A stretch of 64,000 bases of DNA from the NCBI RefSeq assembly GCF_038095975.1, contig NZ_CP146003.1:868001-932000 (forward strand), written 5' to 3'. The translations under genes were made by a program, and so were the position numbers. Positions 9,152-21,148 of the stretch are shown one piece after another (the first letter of the stretch is position 1; each line of letters opens with the position of its first letter). The notes beneath the pieces were generated by a model, which made no database searches, was not told where the DNA came from, and was given only the letters and a program-made list of their open reading frames with translations. This DNA is from Mesomycoplasma ovipneumoniae (GTDB taxonomy: Bacteria; Bacillota_I; Bacilli_A; Mycoplasmatales; Metamycoplasmataceae).

Positions 9152-11794
9152 ATGAAATTACAAAATAAACGAATTAAAAATGTTCAAATCCAAATTTTTC
9201 GACACATTACGCTAATTGACATTCCGGTAATTATCGTTTTGTTTTTAGTTTCTGCCTCTATTGGTTTTGCGCTGCCTGAAAATTTATTTATTTTGGTAAA
9301 AATGTTGATTTCTACGGCATTTTTTTTAGTTTGAACAGTTCCATTAATAAAATACTACAAAAATTGGGGGCTAAAAGGCTATAAAATTATCTGGTATATT
9401 GCTCTCTATTTTACAAGACCTAAAGTTTATAGCAAAATTTCCTCGACAAGTGCAAATACACGAAATTTATTACCATATAGCCGTGCTAAACAGGATTTTA
9501 TTAAAATTTCAGGCGGTTTTATAGCTGGAATTGAAATTTATGGTCAAGATATTTTTAGCATTGGAAGTCAAAAAATCGAACAAATTCTTGAACAATTTAC
9601 AACAAGTCTTAATGCTGTTAATAGTCGAATTTCGATTGTAAAAATTGCTCATCCTAATGATTTAACAAAAAATAAACTATTTTTTTTACAAAATCAGGAT
9701 GAATGCAAAGCCAATTTGAACGAGAATTTTTGCCAGTTTTACAAAAATGATATTGCAAATTTTGACACTTATTTGCATCATCGCTATTTTATTATTATTT
9801 ATGAAAAAAATGACGTTAGTTTGCTTCAGCAACTTAATTTGCTCAGATCGAACATTTCATCAACAGGTTTTCGTGCTAAAACTTGCACACTTAGAGATTT
9901 ACTTGATTTAAATTTGAAAATAATCAATTTTAGTGATTTTTTAAGTGATCAGGAATACAAAAAAATTCAAGAAGGTGATGATATTAGTAAATATTTGGCA
10001 CAAGACCGAATTGAATGACATCCAGAACATTTTAAAATTAATGACATTTATTTTTCAGTTCAAACAATTAATGAATATCCTTTTAATCTTCCTCTTGGAT
10101 GAGCAGCTCAACTTTTTTCAACAAATAGCAGCGTGGTTTGGCATTTAAATCGACTAACAAGTGCCGAAAAAGAAATAAGTTTTAACCGAGGTGCGAAAAA
10201 TTTAGAATCTAATTTGAATGACCAAAAAAATGTTGTCCAAAAATCTAAAACCGCTACAGAACGAGCAGCTCTTGAAGAAATAATTAACATTGCTGGCTCT
10301 TCAAATGAAGAAATTTTTTATTCGACATTTATTTTTTTGAATTGAGGGGAGACTAAATCTCAACTTAAAGAAATTGAAAGTAAAAATCGAAATAATTTAA
10401 GAAACATTGGTGGAACAATAAATCCACTAAAATACCGTCAATTACAAGGTTTTGCTTCACTTTTTTTTCGATTTAGCAACTTTTTAAAGGAAGAAATTGA
10501 AATGCAAGCAAGTAATGTTGCTTTTGGAATTCCTTTTACATCGCGAAATTTTAATGACGGAAATTATAATATAATTGGGATTAGTAAAACTGATTATACA
10601 CCTATTTTTTTCGATCTTTTTTTGCAAAATCAAGATCGAAAAAATTCAAATTGTTTCATTTTAGGAACTTCTGGTGCTGGTAAGTCGACACTGACAAAAA
10701 AATTGCTAACTTATAATAAAGCTGTCGGAAATTCAGTGATTATTTTAGATCCACAAAACGAATATTGGAAAATCGGTGAAGAACTAAAAGCAAATACAAT
10801 TAATTTTGCCAGTGGATCATCAACAATTTTTAACCCTTTACAAATTCAAAAAGTTTTTAATCCTCAGTCAAAAATTATTGATGAAAGTATTTATAATAAC
10901 GCCGAAACTATTTCACTTCACCTGCAAAATTTAGAGCGATTTTTTGGCATTTTGCTTCCAAATTTAGATCACAAAATGCTAATGTCAATCATTGAATGTG
11001 TCAATGAAATCTATAAAAATAAGAACTTTTATACACTTTTTAATGATGTTAGCCTTCTAGAACCTAGTGAATTTCCAACTATTGATGACTTAATTGCCAA
11101 TTACAAGTCAATGGATTTTTCCTACATTAGTCAGCATGAAAAAATGATTGTCTCATCAACTTTAGAATATGAATTTAGTAAATACGGGAAACTCAATAGA
11201 CTTTTTAATGGGCAGAATTCCAACTTTGATATTCAAAATGGTCTTGTAATTTTTAATGTTTCAACATTGATGCATCTTGAAAAACGTATTTATCAGGCAG
11301 CATTTTTTTTGATCCTGTCATTTATAGAAGGGAAAATTGCTACAAATTTTTACAAAAATAAAAAAATTACCCTAATTGTCGACGAAGCACACCGATTTAT
11401 TGATGAATCAAACACAATCGCGCTAGATTTTTTGTTTAAAATTGCTAAAACCATTCGTAAATACAACGGTGGTTTGATCATAACAACACAAAATCCCGGC
11501 GATTTTGCAATTAGCGGTGAAGCTGCCCGAAAAAGTGAAGCTATTATTGAAAACTGCCAGTATGCTTTCTTTTTTAATTTAAAAAGTAATGATATAAATA
11601 AAGTAGACAAACTTTTTTCATCTTCAGGTGGGCTTACTGATGAAGAAAAAAAATTTATTGCACTGGCCCAAATAGGTGAGTTCATTTTTTCTGCAAATTT
11701 AAATGATCGATATATTTGTTCAGGTTATTTTAACAATGCAGAGAAAAAATTATTTTTCGATAAAGGAGATAAACTAATTAACAAAGGAGATTAA
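9152..11794 (+). CDS. VirB4/TraE-type T4SS ATPase (Mbov_0397-type)
   Basis: 880 aa. Two N-terminal membrane segments (residues about 25-65) resemble a fused VirB3-like part. Walker A GTSGAGKST is at residues 505-513 and Walker B LIVDEAHRF at about 741-749, followed by IITTQNPGDFAISGEAARKSEAI, quoted as the sensor block. VirB4 ATPases energise assembly of, or transport through, the T4SS channel at the membrane. It is clearly paralogous to the ICE ATPase at 49975-52623, with near-identical stretches around both Walker motifs. It is read through nine or so TGA-Trp codons. Its stop overlaps the next start by one base. Confidence 0.9.
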
Positions 11795-14700
11795 TGAGCA
11801 AAAAAATACCATTTTTTTTAATTTCTGGCCTTATTCCTGTGCTTTTTTTGTCAGCAGGTTACCAAAACACAGCTTATTTTAAGTTAAATAATTATGATAA
11901 TTATGAAATAAAATCTGAATTTGCAAATTTTAGTGCTCAATTTGACTTGGAAATCGAAAGACAACCTGATTCATTTAGTTTTGAATGAATAAAAGACAAC
12001 AAAATTGACTCAAAAAGTGAAATAAGAAAACTAAATTCATATTGATTTGATCGAACAATCAAAGAAAAATTTTACAAACCAGGCTCAAAACCTGAAATAA
12101 GAGATGAGAATTTAGCACCTGAATATTGTAGTCAACTTGAAAGTTGTCGAAATTGACAATTTTATTTAAGTGAATCCAGATTTAGAGATTGAAAACAAGA
12201 AACAGTTTTTAACATTTACGGCGAATATGATAAGTCAATTTTTGATCGAAATTCATTATCAATTACATCAAAAAAATATAATAAAATCAACATTTCAAAC
12301 ATTTTAAATGAATATGCCAAAAATAAAATTAGCGAACTTGAAAAGAATTTTAATCTTAAAAATATAAAAATAAGTCATTTAATTTACAGTGTAGGGTTTG
12401 AATTGCAAAGAGATAAAATTAAAAAATTTATTGTAAATTTGCAATATCGATATTCATACCAAAAAAGAGTTTTAAATAAGGATCTAGAGCTTGAAAAATA
12501 TTTGTCAGATTTAAGGCAAAATTTTAATAACTCGATTATCAAGAATAACCAAATTTCGATAAAAATTGAAACAAATCAACAAAATAATAATGAAATACAA
12601 AGTTTTTCGCTAACTTCATCTCAAAAAGGTCTAAAAGAAATTGAAAAAAAAGTTGCTGAATTTTCAAGCGAACTTTTTAAAAAAGGAAAAAAATACAATG
12701 CAGATCTCCATTTTAACGTTATTAGCGACACGCAAATCGAATTTTTTATCAGATTTAAGCACCCACAGGATAAAAATTTTTACAATTTCCAGTTAAATAA
12801 CAAGGTGAATGTACGCCCATTTTTTGAAAATAATGATAAGTTTTGAAAAAGACTGACAATTATTCCGGGTAATATTTATGATTCTAAAACTTATGAATCA
12901 AAAATTGACGAACCAGTGAAAATTTCTGAACCAAAAAGCGAAACAATCGAAGGCGGAGTTCGGAAAATATACGGCGGAAAATGAGAATATCATAATAAAA
13001 TAAAGCTAAATTTCATTACAAATCCAGATGAAAATGAAATTTTATATGTCAACGGAAATCCTGTAGATGTTTTAGATCTTAATTTTGATTATGATCTTGA
13101 GGACCTAAGACTTGAACAAAAAAACCAGCAAAATTCAACAAACAGTTATAAAATTGAAATTAAAAAATTTAAAAAAGACAATAAAATACAGGATAATTCA
13201 GAATTAGTTGCTATTTATGAAATTGAATTTGTAATTAAAACAGCAAATTCAATTATGGATATAAAGTGGTTTGCTTGAGATCCAAAAAATAATAAAGATC
13301 AACAAAAATTAATTGAACCTTACTTAAAAGACAAAAATGATCAAATAATTTATGATCAATTTGGAGTTAAGGTCAAAAATCCTGAATATGATCCGTTAAT
13401 TGATACAAAAACTGGGACTAAAAAACAAATTGTTTGAGTATCGACCGGCAAAAATCCTAATTCTATACCTGAAAACAGCAATTTTGCTCAACTTCCAAGC
13501 GAAATTTCACGTTTTAATTTAGGTCTTGAATCAGAATTTGGATTCATTGCAGAAGCAAGTGTTAGTGGAAAAGGCGCTAATATAGTGTTAAATTCAAATC
13601 CTGAAAATGATAAAGTTTCATCTTTTAGATATTTAGTTGACTCAGATAATAGTGAAAATTTTGAAATTTTAAACAAAAATGGCAAAAAATCAGAAAAATT
13701 CGACATTACAAATAGTGCAAATAAATATTTTTCGATTGGGGGAGTTTGACTTTTTTCTTCTAAATTTGATAAAGGACTTTCATCATATAAAATTGTTTCT
13801 ATTGGTGAAAATTCAAGTTCACAACTTTTTAATGATGTTTTCCCAAATAAATCAATTATCCCTTTTTGGGAATCAAAAGCAGGCCAAATTTTAGAACAAT
13901 ATTTACTTCTAGAAAAAATAACAAATGAAAATATCAAAAAACTGACATATGAACAAATTTTATTATATTGAAGAAATTTTATAGATAATGTTGTAAAAAC
14001 AAAGCAAATTAAGAAAATTAATCAAAAATTAGACGAAAACATCGAAATTAAAAACAAAATTGTCTTATTAGTTCAAAAAAATTTAAATTTTGAAAATTTA
14101 GAACAGACAAATAACCAAAAAATAGGTTCAAATCACGGTTTTGAGAGCTCAACAGGCAACAAAGTTCTCGAAATTAACCCAGAAATGATTTCTGAAATAT
14201 CTAAATTTTTTGTAGATGACAATGAAAATTCTAGTAATATTGATATAAAAATTGAAAATATTGTTCAGGGTCAAGATAATAAATTTGATTTTGACATTAA
14301 AATAGTTAAAAAAGATGATAAAAAAGCAGAAAATTTTGAAGAAATTTTAGGTATCCTAAGTTTTTCTGACATTGAAATTAAAGATTCAGAGCAAAATAAA
14401 AATAAAGCTAAAATTAAATTTAATTTGAAAAATGACAAACATACAGTAAATCAAAATTTGCAAAATTCATCTCAAATAATTGATTACTTTTCAAATCAAG
14501 AAAATTTTGACAAAGTAAATCTGTTTTTAGAAGAAAATGACGAAAATATAATTGCCAATTTTGATCTAAAACCTGAGTTTAAAGAGCTTTTTCATTTACA
14601 AACTCCCTTTATTGTTGTGAAAAAAAGCACAAAAAATAGTGAAATTTTTCAAGATTCAAGAAATATTTTTGATGAACTTTTGTTAGAGCGAATCAATCTT

Positions 14701-15426
14701 ACTGGTATCGAGAACTTGCAAAATGCCAAAAATTTTATATTACAGCAAATCCAGGCGAGTTGAAAAGATGTTAAATACAACTATAATGTCGATTTTGTAA
14801 TTGAAAATTTTGATAATGTCGTCGAAAATGTGATAAAAAATGCCGAAGAAAGTGAACAAATACCTCACAAAATTTGAAATTTGACTCTAAAAGTCAAGAA
14901 AAATCAAATTAATAAATTTTATGGATCGAAAACTATTAAACTTGTTAATATTATAGGAAGTCTAAATAACCCTAAAATTAGCAATTTAAATCAAATTAAA
15001 GCCAAAGAATTTAGTCTTTCTATTTCAAAAAACAGTGAAAATTTGGAAAATGCCATTAAAGATCATGTCTATAACCTTCTTTTGCCTGAAGAAATTGATT
15101 CAAAAAAATATTTGTACTTACAGAATATTTCACAAATTGTGAATAATTTTCGGACTAATCCAAAATTAGAAAAGGCAACACTTGTTTTAAAACCTGGAAC
15201 ACCTCAGCTAAATGGAAAAAAAGAACTTACTATTTTTAATTCAGATTTTACAACTTTAGGCGATCTAACTTTGGGCGGTTTAGAAAAAAATTCTGAAATT
15301 ACTAAGTCAAATATTTCAAAATCCACAGCTTATTGACTAATTCCGTTAATTATTTTTTCAATAATAGGATTACTGTTTTTTGGCTTTTGGATTTACAACA
15401 AATTTATCGCAAAGTTTAAAAATTAG
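11794..15426 (+). CDS. Large membrane-anchored extracellular protein of the T4SS-like operon (Mbov_0399-type)
   Basis: 1210 aa. An N-terminal hydrophobic signal segment (residues 4-22) and a C-terminal membrane anchor (WLIPLIIFSIIGLLFFGFW) predict an extracellular body of about 1150 residues. Matching segments occur in the ICE protein 45706-49395 (1229 aa), for example FGFIAEASVSGKG against TGFIAEASVVGKG and KTGTKKQIVWV against KTGTKKQLIWV. In ICEs this gene follows the ATPase and is thought to mediate cell contact. Here, without a coupling protein or relaxase, it could be the outward-facing part of an uptake or secretion device. I know no defined domain in it. Confidence 0.75.
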
Positions 15427-15465
15427 AAGCCTCAGAAAAATTAAATAAATTAAAATCGCAAATAG

Positions 15466-15513
15466 TTAATAAAAAAAAGTCTTTTACTTGAATAAAAGAC
15501 TTTTTTTTATTAA
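15466..15513 (+). terminator. Strong terminator of the dprA/T4SS operon, bidirectional
   Basis: A perfect 21-bp stem containing AAAAAAAAGTCTTTTA and its complement, with a T8 run. It lies between the convergent T4SS operon and nusG. The 217 bp from here to nusG hold no gene that I can support. Confidence 0.9.
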
Positions 15514-15730
15514 TAAATTTTAATTAATTTGTTGACTAAAAATAATTATAACTATTTTTTGTTAGACTTTGTTTAAGAAAGGAGTTTTTCAGATTTTTAA
15601 AAATTTTTTCAAAAAACAAAATAATAGCTGTTTTAGATAGGTTTTTTCAACTAAGAAGAAAAATTTTAGCCTTGATAGATAGAGCTAAATTTAAAAAAAT
15701 ATTTAAAATTCAGTCACTAAAGCTGAAGTT

Positions 15731-16306
15731 TTAGTTATTGAACTTTTTTAAATTTTTATATTCAAAGGTCGCAGGAGCTTTACGCCCAAAAACATTTTCA
15801 AGTTCTACTGTTATTAAGGTTTTAGTCTCATTCATCTCGATAATTTTACCAATATCGCCAGAAAAAGGACCTTGAGTCACTTTTACCCAATCGCCAATTT
15901 GTCAAGTTATTGCAGTAGTATCGTTAGTTTCTTGAAAACTAAGAACTTTTTGATTTCAATTTTCTTTCATTCGCTCGAATTGCCGAATTGAAATTGGCGT
16001 TGGTTTAGTTCCTCTACCATGAGAACCCACAAGTCCAGTTACATATTGAGTATTTCTAACAACAAATCAGGCTTTATCAACCATATTCATCTTGATAAAA
16101 AAGTAACCCTTATATAAATTACGGTATTTGAGTTTTTTTTCAGTTTTTCCGTTTGTGGCCTCCTCATAATAAGGGACGTCAAATTTGATTATTTCCTGAA
16201 AGTGCTCTTCTAAATTTTCGTATTTTATTCGGTTTTTAAGTAAAGTAATTGCAACATCTTCTTTTGATGAAATAGTTGAAATCATGTATCACTTATATAT
16301 TTTCAT
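15731..16306 (-). CDS. nusG: Transcription termination/antitermination factor NusG
   Basis: 191 aa, a normal length. The N-terminal NGN domain begins MKIYKWYMISTISSKEDVA, and the C-terminal KOW motif reads WQIGDWVKVTQGPFSGDIG. It binds RNA polymerase and links it to NusE/ribosomes or Rho-like factors. The start at 16306 was chosen over the later Met because WYxxT belongs to the NGN fold and AAAGGAG lies just upstream. It follows secE by 18 bp, in the Firmicute order sigH-rpmG-secE-nusG. Confidence 0.95.
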
Positions 16307-16324
16307 AGTATTTTTTGCTCCTTT

Positions 16325-16561
16325 CTAAATTCCTACTCCGGCTTGATTTCAAATATAGGCAGCAATAATTGTAATTGCGAAAAAAACAGCCATAAAAATA
16401 AGTGAAAAAATTATTGTTTGCCCAAAACTTTGAAAAGCGACTCGACTTGTTGGTCATTTTACCCTTTTCATCTCTTTAATAAAAAGGCGAAAGAAAAATT
16501 TTTTTTTCCTTTTTTTTGTCTCGTCAGGGATTTTAATATTTTTGGCTTGTTTTTTTCACAT
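16325..16561 (-). CDS. secE: Preprotein translocase subunit SecE
   Basis: 78 aa. A basic N-terminal half ends in FIKEMKRVKWPTSRVAF, the conserved amphipathic SecE helix, and is followed by one membrane segment (IIFSLIFMAVFFAITII). It stabilises SecY in the Sec translocon. The start codon overlaps the rpmG stop (TAATG), so the two are translationally coupled. Confidence 0.93.
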
Positions 16562-16701
16562 TATTTTTCCTCTTGGTGTAAAGTAGATTTGCGACATATT
16601 TTGCAAAATTTATTAATCTGAAGGCGAGTTTGAAGCGATTTATTTGTTTTATAGTTCCGATTTTTACAAACAAAGCAGCTTAGACTAATTTTTTTCTTCA
16701 T
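16561..16701 (-). CDS. rpmG: 50S ribosomal protein L33
   Basis: 46 aa, the usual L33 size. Two CxxC zinc pairs are present (CFVC and CKIC), so this is the zinc-binding form. It sits directly before secE as in Bacillus. Confidence 0.93.
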   Translation of the reverse strand: MKKKISLSCFVCKNRNYKTNKSLQTRLQINKFCKICRKSTLHQEEK

Positions 16702-16741
16702 ATTATCCTAAAAATTTAACATTACAGTCTATAATTATATA

Positions 16742-17293
16742 TTAATTTAGGAAAAAACTTCTTAATTTATTACTTGTAGCTCGAATAAAATCATTAACCT
16801 TTTGTGTGGTGATGCCAATTTTTTTAGCAATAACATTAGTTGGAATGTCTTGAATAAAAAACATTTCAAACATTTCCATCTCAAGTTCATCAAAAGACTC
16901 GGTAATTCGGTTGTAAATATCCTGAATTTCTAGTTTGTGAAGCTCACTTTCGACAGCAAATTCGATATTTTCAGGTAATTCATCAAGTGAAACCGAAAAG
17001 TTTGCTATTTGATAGTTTTTTGTGGTAAAAGAAGTTGCATATCCTAGCATAAACAGTTTAATTTTGTGAACCAAATAATTTTCAAGCGGGATACCTAAAC
17101 TCGGGTCAAATTCTTCATATAACTGCACAAATTTGTCAATTGAAGCATTAAATAGGTCTTGATAAGTTATCGGTGTTAAGGCAAAAGTTTTTATTACTTG
17201 TTTTGAGCAAGCTAATAAAATATGCGAATATTTGTTTAAAACGGTAAAATATCTCTTATTTTTAGCTATTTTTTTCTTACGATCTAATCACAT
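16742..17293 (-). CDS. SigH-like sigma-70 family factor
   Basis: 183 aa. The C-terminal half contains ESFDELEMEMFEMFFI and then IAKKIGITTQKVNDFIRA, a sigma region 4-like helix-turn-helix; the middle contains a region 2-like stretch around YQDLFNASIDKFVQLYEEFDP. Identification is supported by place: cysS, rlmB, this gene, rpmG, secE, nusG is the order around sigH in Bacillus. In Firmicutes SigH controls competence or sporulation genes, and MG428 of M. genitalium is an alternative sigma factor for recombination genes. ATG at 17293 was chosen with GAGG upstream; the first in-frame TGA is codon 2 (Trp). The target genes here are unknown. Confidence 0.72.
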
Positions 17294-17318
17294 TTTGTAA
17301 ATAAAACCTCATAGTTCT

Positions 17319-18008
17319 TTATTTTTGTTTGTTTTTTAGATAAAAAAGTATAATTCCCGTTGCAACTGTAACATTTAGAGAGTCAATTTTACCTTCCATC
17401 GGAATAAAAAATGACTCATCGCTAGCATACAAACTACTTTTTTTAATTCCAGTAGCCTCATTGCCAACTATAACTGCACAGGGAAAATTAAACTGAATTT
17501 CATTAATTTTTTTACTTTTTTCGCTTAAATCAGTGGCATAAATTCAAAAACCTATTTTTTTTAATTTATTAATTGCAGCTACAATTGAATTTACAAGAAT
17601 AAACTTGATACCAATAAAACCACCTGATGCGACTTTGAAAGTAGTTTCATTAAGTTTAGCTGCTCGCTTTTTGGGCAAAATTATATGCTTAATTCCAAAA
17701 CAATTTGCTGTTCTAATAATGTTACCGAGATTATTTTGATCATGAATATGATCAAGAATTAAAACAATTTCGGGTCTATCCTTGCTTAAAACATCAATTT
17801 CAAAAAATTTAAAGTTTTCAACAACACCAACAAAGCCTTGGTGGTTTGCAAAAACTAATTTATCTAAAAAATCTTTATTAACTATTTGTACTTTTTGGTT
17901 CGAAAAAATTGGACTATCTGGCTGTTTTAAACAGTAAATTTGTTTAAAAACAAACCCATTTTTAATTGCTTCTATCACCGAATTCTTGCCACAGATATAT
18001 TTAAGCAT
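17319..18008 (-). CDS. rlmB: TrmH-family 23S rRNA 2'-O-methyltransferase (RlmB-like)
   Basis: 229 aa. Residues 1-60 form the short substrate-binding domain (ICGKNSVIEAIKNG). The SPOUT domain has the three family motifs: LDHIHDQNNLGNIIRTANCFG, IVGNEATGIKKS and SLNVTVATGIILF. It methylates the 2'-OH of a 23S rRNA guanosine using SAM. A single TGA-Trp splits the frame at 17544. It lies between cysS and the sigH-like gene, matching yacO/rlmB in Bacillus. Confidence 0.9.
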
Positions 18009-18041
18009 ATTTTTTCACTTTCGTATGAAACGCGGAAAAAA

Positions 18042-19250
18042 TTATGAAAAAATGAACCTTTTCCATAATTTTTCGCGATATTTATCAGCTTCTTCATATT
18101 TTTTTTGCTCAAGAAGTTTTTTTCAAATTTGAATATTTTCTTGATCTTCAGAGTTAATTTCTTTTTTTGTAAAGCTAAATCTTAGTAATTTGAATATAAA
18201 GACAATTTCTGAATTCTTTTTTTGTTTTGCTAGGTTAGAGATTAAAAAAATAGCATTAGAAAATTTTTGCTCTTCGATAAGTGATAAAATTTCCTCAACA
18301 AGGCTTTTTTCAATTTCTTTAGGGTTAAGAATTCAATCAAAATAAATTTTTTTGTATTTTGTTATTAATTTTTGGTGATTTTGGATTAATTCATCTGTTA
18401 AATTAATCGGGACACTTGGATTTATTGACAAAAAAATGCTACGAAGAACATCTGGATCGTATTTTTTTGCAAATTCTTTTGCAAAAATTATATTTCCTAT
18501 TGATTTAGACATTTTTTTACCGTTAAAATTTACAAAGCCAACACGAATTCATTTTTTTGAAATTGGTTCATTTGTTAGTGCAAAATGTTGGGCATTTTCA
18601 TTTTCATGATGCGGAAAAATCAAATCAACACCACCTCCGTGAATATCCACTGAATTTTTCTCAAAATGATTATAAATAATTGCAGAACACTCAGTATGTC
18701 AGCCAGGTCTTCCTAGGCCAAAAGGCGAGTCAAAAAGTACGCCTTTTTTTGTTTTTTTTCACAAAACAAAATCATTTACAGATTTACTTTGCCGATCTTT
18801 TTGATACAAATTGTGGACTTTTTGTTGAGAAATTACACCGTAATTTGCAATTTTACTTGCCTCAAAAACAAGGTCGCCGTTTTGATTAAAATAAGTAAAA
18901 TTTTTATCTTTTAACTCGACAATATAGTCAATAATTTTGTCAAGAATTTCAGTTACTTTTATTATTTTGTCTGGTTTTTTAACATTAAATGTTTCAAGAA
19001 CGCTAAAATATTCAAAAATGTATTTTTGACTTAATTCAGCTTCAGTTAGTCCTAATTCCATTGCTTTTTCGATAATTTTGTCATCAATATCAGTGATATT
19101 TTGGACAAAATTAACTTTTTTGCCAAAATATTTTCATACAGAAACTAAAAAATCAAACACAATTACCGACCTTAAATTGCCGATATGAACGTGATTATAA
19201 ACCGTAGGACCGCAAAGATAAACATTCAAATTACTTTTAGTTGAGCTCAT
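18042..19250 (-). CDS. cysS: Cysteinyl-tRNA synthetase
   Basis: 402 aa, somewhat short against about 450-470. The class I signatures are [17 protein letters not shown] (HIGH-type) near residues 9-25 and KKMSKSIGN near residue 245, and the zinc/substrate block GRPGWHTECSA and [15 protein letters not shown] are intact. It charges tRNA-Cys. The C-terminal anticodon-binding part appears trimmed. Its start overlaps the end of the ygjP-like gene by 14 bp. Confidence 0.95.
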
Positions 19251-19932
19251 AATTCGTTAATTTTTTAACTAAATCTGTATAATTAGGTATAATTTTACCA
19301 ATTTTTTCCCAAAAAAGCTTGCCGTGGTTGCGAAAAAAATGGTGAACAACCTCATGAACAATTACATAATCAATAATTTCCTTTGAAAATGCAAATAAAT
19401 ATTTGCTATAATGAATTTTTTGACGATAATAATTGGTGCCTCAGGATGTATTTTTTCGTGATAATTTGACTATATAATCAGGAACTTCTAAGGTTTTAGT
19501 TCAAAATTTTGTTCGCTGAATTAAATAGTCTTCAAAATGTTTCATTAACAGTTTTTCAATTTTAGCCTCAATATTTTTTGGCCGACCTAAGGAAAAAATA
19601 GCAAACTGACTTTGCAAATAGAGTTTATTTTTTGTTTTTATTAAGCTAAAATAGTTTTTTTTACCAAAAAGGTAAAAAAAAGACTCAGAAAAGTGTAGTA
19701 CTTGTCTTAATGGCAAAATATTGATAATTTTATTAAAATATTTTGAATTTCTGACACTCCTGATTAAAACTTCATCGCTTAAGACAAGTCCGGTCTGAAC
19801 TAAAATATAGTCATCAACTAATTTAACTATCAGGCGCGAACTTTTAGGTCTGAATTCAACAAAAATAGGATATTTTTGACCATTTAGGTCTATTTTTAGT
19901 TCGCGAAACTTAGCTTTTTTGTTGGAATTCAT
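19237..19932 (-). CDS. YgjP-type putative metalloprotease (DUF45)
   Basis: 231 aa. The C-terminal part has [16 protein letters not shown], a HExxH zinc motif with a third histidine, typical of YgjP/SprT-like gluzincin proteins. The N-terminal half is beta-rich and family-like. Two TGA-Trp codons, one of them in SWGTNYY. The cellular substrate is unknown for the family. The gene overlaps its upstream (corC-like) neighbour by 23 bp and cysS by 14 bp, so it is part of the operon. Confidence 0.82.
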
Positions 19933-21148
19933 TTTTGGTTATTTTTAGCTCGATTGTATTTGCGCTTTTGTCAATAATTTCAAATTCAAGTTTGTATGTT
20001 GGCCAGTCAAAATAGAATTTTGCCCCTAAAACCAGCTTTTTTTTCGAACTTTGGGATAAAAGTCACTGATTTAAATTTTTAAAACTAACAGGAAGATTGA
20101 CTGCTAAAATTTTGTTAATTGTCAAAATAGAAGTTTCAGCTTTTGTTGTAATCTGATTTGGACTAATTTGATAAAAATCAAGGTCATCACGATAGTCATA
20201 TTCATCATAAATTGGACCCAAAAGACACTCAAGTATATCTTCAAATGTAAGAATTCCAACGATTTTTTGTGATTTATTTGATTCAACTACAAATCCTAAA
20301 TGAGATTTTGATTTTTTCAAAATCTCATAATTTGTTTTAATCAAAGATGTCGAAAGAAGAAGAGGAGTTTTTATTATATGATCGTTAATGTCAAATTTAT
20401 CAAGGTGCAAAATGTCTTTTGAAAGTAAAATTCCAACAAAATTGTCGTCTTTTCAAACAGGAATTCTTGAAAAATTTGAGTCAATTATTACTTCTTTGAT
20501 CGATTCAAGACTATCTTCATATTTTACAAAGACAACATCTTCAAGTTTGGTAAAATGTTTGGCGGTTGTAAAAGAGTCAAATTCAAGCGCTCTAATTGCC
20601 AAGTCAGATTCGTCTTTTTCAAGGACATCTTCTTGGTGAGCTTGTAAAATTATTTTTTTTAGTTCATTTTCGGTATTTGTTACATTGATTTTTTTGACAA
20701 ATTTAGTCATTAAAGCTGCCAGTGGAAATAAAAAGTAATAAAAAAAAGTAATAAAAAATCAAAAAGCTTTCAAAAATAAAATTGGTTTTTTTCGACCAAA
20801 AATTTTAGGGTAAATTTCACCAAAAATTATTAACGGCGGAGTTGTTGCTGCTATTGAAATTAAAATTTGCAAAGATTCATTAATTGCTAAATTAGAAAAA
20901 AGCGCCGAAATTATAATAGAAATTCCGATGTTGACAATATTGTTTCAAATTAAAATGATTGTCAAAGTTTTTTCATAATTGTCATAATATTTAAGAATTT
21001 GCTTTTTTCCTCAGAAAGAATCAGAAATATTTTCGTCAACTTTTGCCCGACTTGTGGCGGTAAAAACAGTTTCACTTGCTGAAAAAATGGCCGAAATTAA
21101 AAATAAAAATAATAAAACAATTCCTAAAGCAATAAAATAACCTGGCAT
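19910..21148 (-). CDS. CorC/HlyC-type membrane protein with CBS pair (CNNM-like)
   Basis: 412 aa. The first 140 residues form the DUF21 membrane domain with three or four helices and the motif FSASETVFTATSRAK. Two CBS domains follow (around DSNFSRIPVW and SHLGFVVESNKSQKIVGILTFEDILECLLG), then a C-terminal CorC domain of about 80 residues. Relatives take part in Mg2+ or other cation efflux/homeostasis, with the CBS pair sensing nucleotides. Its start overlaps the dnaB stop by one base. Confidence 0.88.

Noticed and set aside
15514-15730. Possible small RNA or gene between the T4SS terminator and nusG
   Set aside because: A TTGACT sequence is present but there is no matching -10, frame or second terminator.
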